From assembly GCA_035610365.1 (NCBI GenBank), contig CM069432.1, positions 228,492,532 to 228,556,531 on the forward strand: a stretch of 64,000 nucleotides of DNA. Direction: 5' to 3'. This DNA is from Aquatica leii (taxonomy: Eukaryota; Arthropoda; Insecta; Coleoptera; Lampyridae). Below, piece after piece: positions 1 through 11,000 of this stretch (position 1 is the stretch's first letter; each line of letters begins with the position of its first letter). Position numbers and translations under genes: made by a program. Below the pieces are notes generated by a model. It did not search any database. It saw nothing but the letters and a program-made list of their open reading frames with translations, and had not been told where the DNA came from.

Positions 1-99
1 TAGCGTTCCAGACTACAATTTTTAAGTTCTTTAGAGCCATTATAGGAGCTTAGCGACAACAGAGGTGAGTACGTACATTTTCTCCATCACTTTTGTTAG

Positions 100-1105
100 C
101 ATAGTTTCTAGGCTATTGTTTCACAAATGTTGAGGAAAAACGAACTCTTGACTGCTTTGACACTTTTCTTGACTACGTAATTGATTGTTGCTGCTAGCAA
201 TCTGGGAGTAAGTATATCGAGGCTGCCAAAGTGTTGTATTAGGATTATATGTTGGTTGCACCGGTATAGGTGTTTTCTTTTCCTTTATGGCAGGAGATTT
301 AATTTTTTGTAGTTCCTTATATATCCTACATCCTTTGTAATTTGCGGGGTAGTCTTCTCCACAGTTAGTGCATTTTACGTTGTTGTTGATTTCTTTAATT
401 AATTAGATTGTTGCATGATTTCCGGTGCATTTAACACAACGTGGTTTTCTGCAACAGAACTTTTTCGTATGGCCATAGCGATGGTTTGAGAGTATTTAGT
501 ATTTTTTCCTTGAAACCTTTTTTGATAGCTTGATAGGCTTCTTTTGTATTTGCTTGTATCTTTACTTCATCATTATTTAAACATTTTTGAGTGTATTGGT
601 TTGGTGCAACTTTTATAAGCAAATCTACCAGCGGCTGTATAAATTTTACACCTACTATAAAGAGGGATGGAGGTTTAATAACTTTAATTGTAGTTTCCTG
701 TTCGTTGTCTGTTTGTTCCTAGTCTTCTAATTCCTTGTATCTGTTGGAGGTTTTGGGGTGTTGATTTAGCCAGTAGTCTTTCAAGGTTGGCTGTTTTATT
801 ATTCGCATAGGACCTTCTGGACTATCCCTTCTGGAACGGTTTTTGTACTCTACCGTTTGCCAGTCGTACTCTTATACTTGTGCAATTTGAATTTGTGAAA
901 ATGGAGCAGTATAATGCTTTGTTAATGATGTAAAAGCTTGAGCGAGTTGCGCTACGCCATTATAATTATTCTGCATTTGTGGGATTAATTGTTGCATTTG
1001 GGGCAAGTACGGCCCTGGCATTTGTTGCGGGGTTTGAATTTGAATATTCTGATTATAATAAATCGGCAGTGCATATTGCACTGAAAAGTTTTGCAGGTTT
1101 GGCAT
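100..1105 (-). pseudogene. Jockey-like LINE ORF1 (gag-like) remnant
   Basis: Read on the minus strand, 1105-872 is a Gln/Pro-rich stretch. It is followed by a tether resembling the jockey ORF1 phrase 'YWLNQHPKTSNRYKEL' near 770-740, and then by 622-431, which has the KPP..F..GV...L..L and 'VKIQANTKEAYQ' signature of the RNA-binding part. Two zinc-knuckle pieces follow: CVKCTGNHATI near 440-400 and VKCTNCGEDYPANYKGC near 380-330. In this family ORF1 is a nucleic-acid-binding protein that packages LINE RNA. The frame is broken by stops and shifts between the blocks, and no reverse transcriptase is seen downstream (it would lie left of the window). The family call rests on the paired knuckles with the YPANYKGC phrase; exact limits are approximate. 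Confidence 0.72.
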
Positions 1106-1429
1106 TATTTCTCACATACCTAATTTTTAGAAACTTTTATTTCATGTTGTTTATCTGTATTGGGACCTTACGGTCGCTTTATCGCTTATCACTTGATATT
1201 TCACACAGAACACAAACCAACGTCTTTACTGAACGAAATTCAAATGTGTACTGATGTATATTTAACTAATAATAAGTAATAAATCCGAAACAAATAATTT
1301 ACTGTGACCATCCTAAGTAAAAAACAGAAAGGTACAGAGACAAATAACATGATAACAATAAATAAGGAGTAAATGATATATTGTAAAAAGACTATAAATG
1401 CAAAAGAAAACAAGGTGTTAAAAAAGTTG
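1106..1429. other. Spacer without recognisable gene
   Basis: AT-rich sequence between the jockey-like ORF1 remnant and the gypsy remnant. The plus-strand open frame at 979-1254 overlaps the ORF1 coding strand and has no family signature, so I treat it as a shadow. Confidence 0.5.
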
Positions 1430-2568
1430 ATCCAGGAATATAGAGATGCTCTGATTCTTTATAGGCCTCGCCGGTATTGCTGATACCAAAATCGCTTGTA
1501 GAAAAATGATTTGTTGCAAATTTTTGCCAGCTAAACAAACAACTAAGGAGAATTTCCTAATATCGAATTTACAAAGTTGTTTGGAACAATATTGACTAAA
1601 TATTGTAAAATTTGCGGGTAGCTAAATTCTTCTTGAATATAAAAATTGTTTACTCAGGATCAAGTACCTTTCTGGGATATGAACAAAATTCATATGAGTT
1701 AAAACCAAGTAAAACGAAGTTGAAACCCAAAAGAGATTTATTTCCAAATATTGCACAGCCACCGACGAAAGAAATGAAATTGTGTGAGAGATAAAACAAA
1801 TTGCTTCATTTAGTAAATTAAATAGTGATTTACTAAAACCACCTCTCTTGCTATATGATCCAAAGGCCTACACAGACTTAGGTTGCGATTCATCCAACAT
1901 AGCTGTTGCAAGTATGTTACTACAAAAAAGTAACAATAAGAAAATGCATTTCGTTCAGTATACATCTAAGAAGATAAATACTGTAGAAAGCAAATACTAC
2001 TTCCAGTTCAAATTAATTTCTATAATATTCTCAATGAAAAGAATGGAATATTTATTGCTTTGGGCACATTTTATTGTAGTCAGTGATGGTCAAGGCTTAG
2101 TACACTTAAACGCACAAAAGACCAAGTAAAAAAGTACGATTTTTAAAAAAAGAATCTATCTACTATTTTCTAAAGACATAATCTAGCGAAGTAATTAGAA
2201 ATTAGGAGAAGTTATTAAAAAAAAGAGAAAAACATGATAAAAGCAAAAAAAAAGAACACTTTGTTAAACCCTTCATTAAAAATGAAAAAACTTTTTAGAA
2301 AAGTAAAAGTAAATTCCGAAAAAAGAAAGTTATAGGTCTTACCAGAAAGCATGTAAAAAGTTGTGGTAATAGACCGCAGACGCTATTTTATGTAAATTTT
2401 GGTTCATGAAGAACTATATAAAGAACATTTGCGGATGTTTTGAATGTTTATTCCGAAAGCGACTAGAGAGAAAGAACTCGATTATCTACACCCGCCTAAA
2501 ATAACAGAACGACCAATGATCACATTACATCTTGACTATTTAGACCCGTTTTTAAAAAGAAAAAAAGT
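1430..2568 (+). pseudogene. Ty3/gypsy pol remnant, part 1 (RT, RNase H, start of integrase)
   Basis: A broken plus-strand gypsy polyprotein. Near 1515-1570 is the reverse transcriptase phrase 'QLNKQTTKENF', followed by a large deletion. From about 1795 the tether and RNase H region is open, with PPLLLYDPKAYTDLGCDSS at 1840-1897, then MLLQ, VQYTSKKINTVESKYY and the LL..HF..VSD block ending near 2110. From about 2330 to 2568 come the integrase zinc region and linker, with REKELDYLHPPK and TLHLDYLDPF. The order RT-RNase H-integrase is diagnostic of Ty3/gypsy pol. The coding sequence stops abruptly at about 2568, where a LINE fragment begins, and resumes near 5490 and 7467. Several in-frame stops show it is dead. 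Confidence 0.8.
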
Positions 2569-3000
2569 CCATAGAGAAGTGTTTCGACAGACCAGTAAAG
2601 CAACAACTATCTCGGGTTGTCTCAGAGATAACGTATGGAAAAACAAATACATGAATTTAGAAAGCAAAGTCCGCATATATAAGACCTGCGTGAGACTTAT
2701 CATGACATATGCTGTAGAGACACGCGCAGACAACTCTAGAACCAAGAAATACTTAGGGCAGCAGAGAAGAAAACGCGAAAAATGTAAGGTCCCAGATATT
2801 GTCAGATGGTCATGTCAACGACAAAGGGCGTGGAACGACCATATAAATAAAATGGAGGAGTCACGAATTGTAAAAATCGCCAGGGATGGTAAGGCAGATA
2901 GCAGGCGTCCACCAGGAAGACCTTATAAGAGGTAGAGAGAGGCATGGCAGTTAAATTCCCAGGACCCGCAAGATAAGCCGGAGAAGACAAGCCAGTAGGC
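2569..3000 (+). pseudogene. 5'-truncated LINE, C-terminal end of reverse transcriptase ORF
   Basis: The frame covering 2569-2935 reads like the C-terminal end of an insect non-LTR retrotransposon ORF2: IYKTCVRLIMTYAVETRAD (about 2675-2732), then a basic stretch, then WNDHINKMEESRIVKIARDG and the RRPPGRPYKR tail. A similar protein end is found on the minus strand at 44.6-44.9 kb in this window. Only the 3' few hundred bases are present, the usual outcome of aborted target-primed reverse transcription. The element sits inside the integrase region of the surrounding gypsy element, so it inserted later. A trinucleotide tail follows directly. Confidence 0.8.
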
Positions 3001-3007
3001 TTAACGT

Positions 3008-3075
3008 AAGAGGAAGAAGAAGAAGAAGAAGAAGAAGAAGAAGAACAACAACAACAACAACAATAAGAAGAAGTC
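3008..3075 (+). repeat. (GAA)n/(CAA)n microsatellite tail of the LINE
   Basis: A run of GAA units passing into CAA units directly follows the LINE ORF2 end. The related LINE copy at 44.5 kb ends in the same kind of repeat (CTT on the plus strand), so this is best read as the element's own 3' tail and not as an independent microsatellite. Confidence 0.8.
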
Positions 3076-3399
3076 GTATTCTTAACGCTAACTTATTGGT
3101 TATATTGGCGGGATGTGTCTTCTTCTTCATTTGTATAAATTGCAGGGTTGCACGATCGTTTACTTTCAGGCAGGTTGATTTGATATGTTGACTTCTTTAA
3201 ATTTTTAATTTTCTCAACGCAGTAGTTAGTAAAAATGTTATTTAATATCTTGATTTACAGGTAAAACACCGGTGAGAAGGTTCAACCACCTTTTGTTAAA
3301 TCTTTAAGTGATAGAACGTAGTTCGTAATACAATAAAAACTTTTTGTAAAACGTACCGAAGTGTCCCGTATATTTATTTAATGAGTTATATTGACCTCC

Positions 3400-4900
3400 A
3401 CGGTCTTCTTATTCGACCTTAAAAGATCTGAGTTGACATTTAAGATTCTTACCGGCATCATGTTTTTCACTCATAGTAATGTTCTGCCAACAAGAATCCC
3501 TTTTCAACCAAGTCTCTTGGTTCGATAGCGCGAATGTAGCCTTCTCAAAGATTCCCATTCAGGCGTGCCATCACCACACTTTCACTCATTCTAGGAAGGA
3601 TCACGTCTTCGCTCAATAAAACTCTCACGGCTGCCTTCTCCGATAAATGAAAATGAATTTCTTTACTGTCAATCTTAAGAACATTGTTCTTCATATGCAA
3701 ATAGAACCCATACTCATTATGGAGTCTATTCCCAGGATAACTTTTTTCGCGATGTCGGCTACAAATACTTGATCGAGTTTACTTTACTTTTACATGTCTG
3801 TGAGTAGGTATTATTTTGCCCAACGCCGTTTAAACTCGTATGGTTACTGGTGAGGCCTTCTCATTTTCCAATAACATGTCAGAACGAATGATGATCGTTG
3901 TCGCTCCCGTGTTAACCAGTAACTGAACATTTCGTCCATTAATCTTGCCATCGAGATAAATGCTGTGCAATTACTTCATAGGCGATGCCATTAAAATGGT
4001 AATTCCTGTTACATGACTAGTTGTGATTAACTTTTGTCTTTTTTGATCAACTCGTTTCAGACTTTTGTTTGCTCTTCTTGCCTTCTTCTTAAGCTTAGTA
4101 CGATGTCGTCGTACGTGACCTATTTCACCGCAGTTTAAAGTTGTCACTCCACTTTCCCAAAACATTTGTCGCGCTATTTCTTCGATGCTCTATTGCATCT
4201 GCGCGGGTTTTCTGCAGCACAGCTTCGCTATCTCAGAAGCCGTCTACAAAGGGTTAAAATAGTTACTTGCTTCAAGAAAATATCTGGTGTGGTAGGACAC
4301 GCAAGCCTTGTCAATCGGGCGATGTCAGCCTATAACTCTTAAAGACTTACCGCAGTTTTCTCAACACGACTTTTTATTTGGGATTGGTATACCTATACAA
4401 GATGAGCATCTCTTTATTTCATTTCTAAACGTCAATTCAGAATTTAGAAGTAAAATCTTAAACTTATGCATGGCTTCTTCTGGATAGTTTATTTAGTTTT
4501 CACTAGTGATACTTACTTTACCATAGCAATTAATTTAATTTAACTTTTCTTCAAGCAGTTTCATTCGGTCTTATAATTTGTCTTCTATTGCTTCTATTTT
4601 GTCATTCATAGATTCTTTTCCGTTTTCCAAAACTTCGCATATTTTGTCTCTTAAATTTAGCATATCTGCTTCAACAATTTTAATTTGGTTTTCTACACTA
4701 GCCTGTATTTGATCCTTGATGTTTTTATTTGACTCTCAGTGCTAGTCCGTATTTGTTCCATTTTCTGAGAATTTTCTAGTAATTTGTTTTCTATTTTTTG
4801 CGAATTTTCTAGTAATTTCTTTTTTAATTTTCTATACTTTTCTTCAATTTTTTTAGTCTTTTTCCATTTTTCTAGTATTTTTCTATTTTCTGAAAATTTT
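3400..4900 (-). pseudogene. Second Ty3/gypsy element: gag and protease remnant
   Basis: On the minus strand, about 4880-4560 encodes Glu/Lys-rich coiled-coil-like sequence. About 4480-4200 is gag-like. At 4165-3971 there is a CCHC-like knuckle (LNCGEIGHVRRH) followed by a very basic segment. At about 3940-3860 is a retroviral-type aspartic protease core, INGRNVQLLVNTGATTI, in which the catalytic DTG reads NTG. Downstream, about 3700-3450, there is further protease-linker sequence. The orientation is opposite to the gypsy element that surrounds it, so this is a separate insertion. Stops and shifts are frequent. No reverse transcriptase of this element is visible. Confidence 0.7.
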
Positions 4901-5489
4901 TGGATAGATAGATAGAATAACTAACTTTTAATTAAACTAACTAATAAAATATAACGATATTTAAAAAAAAACAATTTACAAATAATAATGTATAACTATT
5001 ACTCGATATTTATAAACGCTCTCCGCACTTTTGTTTATCTAAACTGGTATCTATTTATGTTAACACGTTCACCTACACGACGTTCAATTAATTTTTTTAT
5101 TGCACGCACGTTAAACACTTTATTTGTTTGACACTTCCGACTAGAATAAATTTAGACCTTTTTTGAACACCTATTATATTTTAGAATTATCGGTTTTGAG
5201 AACATTCCGGTAATCACCTTGAATTATCTTGAATGGTCTCGAAGCTTCTATGCGTTTCAATAAAATAAAATATTATTTTACAAATAATTGCGTACTTTAT
5301 TCTGTCTTCATTAAAACTGTGTTAGAACAATATTTTTATTAATACAAATGTAGTAACTATACTTTAAAGATTTTATGCCAGAAATCTGTATTCTAGTGAT
5401 ATGTAAATACTATCGACACCCTATGGATTAATAAAGATTGTCTGTAGAGATATGTAAATAAACACAAAGAAACTGTATAGGATCTATAG
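4901..5489. other. Non-coding AT-rich stretch, possible LTR of the minus-strand gypsy
   Basis: No coding signal. Its position just upstream (in the minus sense) of the gag remnant suggests leader and LTR sequence, but I could not find a matching second LTR copy, so this is positional inference only. Confidence 0.3.
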
Positions 5490-5740
5490 ATTACTGATCT
5501 CTATTTATTTCATGGCAAAACCAATGATTCGGTTTTAATATTTTCGGGGGATTTCTATCAGAAATCGTTTAGTTCGTTTCATAATATTTTATAAACATTT
5601 AATAGCACAAAAGTATTTGGAAATCCTTCAAACATCGCTTAATCGCCGTTAATTTACCACCAGCGAATAACATGGCCAAAGTAAACGTAAATGGTATTGT
5701 GAATTGATAAATTATGATGAAAAAACATAAGATAAGACAA
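5490..5740 (+). pseudogene. Ty3/gypsy integrase remnant, part 2
   Basis: Near 5633-5700 the plus strand reads HRLIAVNLPPANNMAKVN, which resembles the gypsy integrase phrase H.LIAV..PRANGQVERVN around the third catalytic residue. The E of that phrase is replaced by K. It is in the same orientation as the pol fragments at 1430-2568 and 7467-7850 and in the right order between them, so I read all three as one element opened up by later insertions. The match is short and several bases upstream are unreadable. Confidence 0.5.
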
Positions 5741-7466
5741 CCCAGTAAACACACGACGTCCCAGGGACGTTCGTTTTATGTCCAAATAATGTCTTTACAT
5801 CCCGGACTTTAAAACGGACCTGTATAGGATGTTTTTAATAGGACGTCCTCAGGATGTCAATGAAGAACGTAAGATGGGATGTCCTATGCGGGAAAAAACA
5901 AATGCAAACTTAGTGCACGTGCCCACTTTCCTTCTTGTTCTCTGGTGCTTACTCAACACCCGTACGCTCCTTTGGTATATCAAAGTGGTACACTCTGTTT
6001 GCACCGTTTGCACTCTGTATCTGTTTTTGTTGGTGTTCTGGCTATTTTATTTATCTGTACTTTTTATTATCTAACGTTTTTGGGTGTTTTAGTGCATAAA
6101 CAAATTTATTTGGTAAGTTTTTGGTACCTTGTATTTATTTATAATGCATAAAAATCATCATTTATAATTATTATTTTTAATTACTAAAAATTAGTAAAAG
6201 TTTATTGAAATTAAAAGATCACAATTATTAATAATAGTGATTTAAAACCCCATCTCGCGCGCATACTTATGCGGTGAATTGAAAATATTCATTTTATGTA
6301 AAAAAAAATTTTTTACTCAAAAAATTATTTAAAAAATGTTTTTTTTGTATTAAAGGTTTAAAAGTGTGAAGTTGTCTCACGACTTTTATCGTCGCGATTT
6401 ACAATAAGTCATCGAAAAATGTCAACATGACCGGTAAGGCACAAAATCACTAATCTAACTAAGAAACTATAACGTTATCGCGTTCTTGGTATTCATAGTT
6501 ATGATTACTGTGCGTATTTCTCGTATTGTATTACTATTTCCACAATAATTAGTTTGGTAGTTAAAAATACGTCTAGAAATAATTTTGTTTTTACCACATT
6601 CCTCTGATGAAATGTAAATGCGAAACGTATAAAAATTCTTAATGAATTTGCAAAACTGACGCGTTTACAATTTTTTTTTTAAAAATCGATTTAAACAATT
6701 TTTAACTGGTTATAATCGATCATCTCTTATGATTTAATCAATAATAGAATCGTCAAAAAGATCAATCAATAATCCTACAAAAGAAGTATCACTTTATCAA
6801 TTCTTTAATTTAGAAAAATGTAAATTCTGATTACATAGAAATACCAAAATAAGCTTTTTGTATTAACTTGTTTATCGACTCTACATGACGATTACCATCT
6901 CTTATGTAGTTGCATTGTTTCAGGCGCCACTTAAAAAAATCGGGAAGAAAGTATAAAAAACTCGCTAAGGAGGGCCAAGGAACGCCGGGATCGAGAAGAT
7001 AAAAAAATGAAATAATCTAAATATATTTTAATTGAATATAATTTGGATTATTATTTAAAAATATAGTTTTATGTAATAATAATTTGTATTTTATTTGATA
7101 AAGTTAATTTTATTCATTACGTCAAGTCGCAAAGGAGTACGTTAAGTCTCCTTACTGAATAAAAAAAACCCATAGAAAAAACCACAAAGTAGATGTACTT
7201 TAACTGGAAATGGTACTTTTTTTGATAAAAATATAATATACATATATAGTACATATCCTACAGCCATCTAAAAGGAACGTCCCGTAGCGGATACGCAAGG
7301 ATGTCCTATAAAGACATCGTAGGGATGCACACACTTGTGACAAAAGAACGTCCCATGAATGTCCCTAGGATGTACACAGAACCAAAATGGGATGACTTTT
7401 GGACATTCAGTGATCCGCAACATCATGTCCCCGGAACATCCTTGGGACATCCTTGTGTTTGTTGGG
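5741..7466. mobile_element. Non-autonomous DNA transposon with TIRs and subterminal GGAYGTCC repeats
   Basis: The ends are inverted: the left end starts CCCAGTAAACACACGACGTC and the right end, read inward, starts CCCAACAAACACAAGGATGT. Both ends then carry clusters of a short palindromic-type motif (GGACGTCC / GGATGTCC and close variants) over about 100-200 bp, at 5755-5880 and 7275-7450. The interior (about 5900-7250) is AT-rich and has no transposase; the overlapping plus-strand frames at 5829-6151 have no family signature. The gypsy integrase reads up to the left end and resumes at the right end, which independently marks both boundaries. The superfamily is not clear to me; no convincing target-site duplication is visible. 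Confidence 0.75.
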
Positions 7467-7850
7467 AACCTAAAGTTGAAAGAAACTTAAATGCAGATTT
7501 CAATAAAAGTACAGAAAAATCATCTTTCGAAATTTTGTATGGCTATCAGCCTACTTTCAAAGACGGCAAAATTGTAAAGGTAGCAAGAAAAAAAGTTCTG
7601 AAAAACTAAGCAATGTGGTCAGGCAGAGAGTTGAGAAACGTCAAAGAAAATACAAAACATATTATGATAAGGAACGGTATCTACACTCCGACTTCCAGAG
7701 TAATAGTGAGAAGTAATCCTATTGCCACGAGACAACTGCGTAAAACTTATCTAATGTATCGTGGATCGTATATTATCTTAAAGAGCAGTTGAAACGACTT
7801 GAAACCAAAGAAAGAACCACTCAGAGAATGATGACACCGCAACTCTATTG
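7467..7850 (+). pseudogene. Ty3/gypsy integrase C-terminal end, part 3
   Basis: Plus-strand frames read KVERNLNADFNKSTEKSSFE, then ILYGYQPTF, then (after shifts) a Lys/Arg-rich segment with RVIVRSNPIATRQLRKTYL and YRGSYII near 7695-7780. These are the gypsy integrase 'N.STGKTPFE.LYGYRP' block and the GPY/F-type end (here GSY). This completes the order RT, RNase H, integrase begun at 1430. Beyond about 7850 no coding sequence is seen. Confidence 0.72.
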
Positions 7851-8049
7851 CTTAAATTTTTTAAATCGACACCAAAACCTTTAACTTTTTGTGAATCCTA
7901 TCTATGTATGTATGTAACTTTTAATTTAAAAACTGAAATATGAATTTAACACAAAAACTTCAGTGTTTTGCGTTTTATCTACGTTGCTTCCAACAAAATG
8001 ATAAAAAAGTACATGGTTACAAGAATAAAACAAATCGTATAACACTTAC
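7851..8049. other. Region after the last identified exon of the repeat-protein gene
   Basis: This holds the donor and first bases of intron 16 of the minus-strand gene. A TTTCAG acceptor-like site near 7940 would give an in-frame extension of only three codons before a stop. In such AT-rich DNA that could be chance. No longer exon is visible here. Confidence 0.35.
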
Positions 8050-11000
8050 CATAAGCACGGTATTTTTAAATTCGTCTAAAAGGTTATAACCACTGACTTG
8101 GCCTTTTACGGAAATATTATGAAATGAAGTTATCTCGGACAATTCTAAAGTTTTATTTATGTACTGATCGGTGCGCAATGGAATCAAGCTGTTTACTTCA
8201 ATGTCGTTTATATAGTTGAGGTAAACACTGCCCTCTACTGTAACGTAGTCAAACATTAGTTTGCCGGGAATTACTCCACGATTAACAAAAACTGCATTAT
8301 TTTTCCAACGGTCCAAGTCAATATCATTTAAATACTTTGTATCTAAATTCATATCCACCATAAGTTCATCGTGTACATACACATTTTCTGTAAACATAAC
8401 TTTTCCACCGATTAAATCATCGTTTGTTATCAAAACCATATCTTGAACAAAATCGGAAAAGTCAACGCCATTTATGTTATTTAACACAATTAAGTTATGA
8501 TTGACTTGAACCTAAAAACCACGCATTAGCATAAGTTTAAGATACATATATACGTGCTTACATTATTGACAAATGTTGTATTACCAAAGATTTTTGAACG
8601 ATGGTTTTTATAGACTACGTCTTGGAAAAACTCGTTTAAGTTTCGTCCATTGAGATATCCTACTACAATTAAATTGTTTATGTACGGAAGTCTGTTAAAT
8701 ACCAAGTCATCTAAAAATATACATTTTGTTTCAAAAGAAAAAGGCAATAAAACAGAATAAAAAGCTGAAAGTACCGCGTATTTCAAATATACCATAGAAT
8801 GTCGTAATAAACTTCTACTTACCGTTAATAATAATAGTATCATCAATAAACTCGTACGTTTTAGATAAATACGACAGTAAAACGCCATTAAAAGTCTCAT
8901 AAATTTCACATTTATAATTTACAACAACATTTCCAACAATAGTCAAAGGACCTTCTATACGTTGTTGTCCAGTTTTGGTTAGAATATGATCAACGTAAAT
9001 ACCATTGAGGTGTTCGGAATTAAGCATTTTAGAAATATGTAAGCCATTTGTAAACGTCTTAAAACCGTTAATAATTGTAGTTGGTTGGTTTTTATACACA
9101 ACGTTATTAAATAAAACGTTAAATTCGATTCCATTAAAATATTTTAAATTTAATTGACCCACAAAAACGTTTGTCTAAAACAAAATTTGTATTTGGACAC
9201 AAAATTCTAAATTGTTTGTATGTACCTCAAATACGCCAACGTTAAAATAATTATTTTGATTAGACCACAAGTAATTTTTCAGCATGTCGGTTACGTTTAT
9301 TCCATTCAGGTTGTCCATGAATACAGATCCGTTAACAAAAAGCTCTAAAATACGTTTTTTACAAAAATAAATAAAGCGTAATAATAAATTTACTGTTAAT
9401 TTTTATAGCTCCGCTGAATATTTCTTCTGAAATTTTAGACACATAATATCTATAACTAAACAGTTTTTCGAAAGTTTCTCCGTTTACCGTTTTTGCATTA
9501 AAATTGTTTGAATGCAAGTTTTTAACAGTGTATCGAGCTGTAACTTGTTGTTCTCTAGTGGAACTTAATCTTCTACTATCAAAATGGTCTATAGAAAAAC
9601 CATTAATTTCACCTACAACATTGCCCTCAACAACAACGTTTTTTGCTTTTATTTTGTTTAACTCTAACGCCGATAATTCAATATAACTTCCTGATTTGTA
9701 AAAATAATCATTTAGAGAAAATCCGTTTATGGTACTCAAAATTTCCATTTCTGTAGCTGAAAGATCTATAACATCGTCCTGATTATTAATAAATACTAGT
9801 TCTGCTGCGACAAATTGATCGCCACTTAATTTTACTGTTTCTTCTTCCAATTTCGTAACGTTTATTCCTCCATACACGCCTTGTAGTAAAAGGTTTTCAA
9901 AAGTTACTGGACCATTTAACGTTTTTAGTAAAAGTTCTTGGTCTGTATCTGTTGTTACGAAAGATGATATAGGAATGCTGTTTATAGCAGCAGAAAGCGA
10001 AGTAATGCCATTAAGGACAGAAATTCCTTTGGTAAAGTTTTTGATGGCAGTTATATTTACAACAAGTTCATTCTAAAAACATGTATGTGTTAATGAGACT
10101 CGTTGTGTAAACAGATATTAACCTTATAAACAACATCTTGAAGCAGTATTTGCAGATTTTGGTTATTATAATTGTTTGCCACTGTAACGCATCCATCTAC
10201 TTCTAACTCATTCATAACAACTTTTGCATTAATTGTGTCACTCTCCAATAAAGAAGGGTTTGGAATTAGTTTATCAACGTATGGTCCTAAAATGTCACCT
10301 TCAACCTATAATGCATACTTATAAAAACAACAGGAAAAACAAAATTAAACAAACATTTAAAGTTTCCGTTGCTTCAAAATCATCAAAAATGTATCTTCCA
10401 GGCATTGATTGATTTGTGCTGAGCGTTAATATCGTATTAGGCTTAACTCCATTTATAGAATTTTCTATTATCAGTTGGTTCACAAAAACTGGATTTTCAA
10501 AATATTTCTCACCTGCAAACATATACTAATTAACTTACTAACTTAAATAGTAAATTCCTCTTAAAAAAAATCTCTTGTAATTATTACTAAAAACTCCTGT
10601 TATTGTTATTACCTGAAATAGTAACATATTTATGGTTTCTAAGAACATAATCTTCAGGAAACTTTAAATCATTTAAAAATTGTACATCAGCCGAATCTAA
10701 TACGTGTATTTCCTAAAACGCATTTAGTTTTCATTTAAAATTCGATATCTTTATAATTACCCCATTAATAAAAATTTCTTCTGGCAAATAAGTTTCAGTA
10801 TTGGTAAAATAAACCGATTTTTTAAATATATCAAAATTGACTCCGTTTATATTTTCGACACTAATGTTACCAAACATTTCGATTACGTCGGTATCATAAA
10901 AATCAACATTTGGATTTTGGGCACCAACGATGTCGGCAGATGAATTTAGAATAGAAACGTTGTTGGCAATTACTGTGTTGAGGTTTTTCTTAATTTTGAT

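Noticed and set aside
5829..6151. Overlapping Cys/Leu/Phe-rich plus-strand frames considered as a small membrane protein
   Set aside because: They start in the terminal repeat of a DNA transposon and have no recognisable family or conserved start.
7301..7609. 102-codon plus-strand frame as one gene
   Set aside because: It joins the right end of the TIR transposon to gypsy integrase sequence by chance; the two halves belong to different elements.
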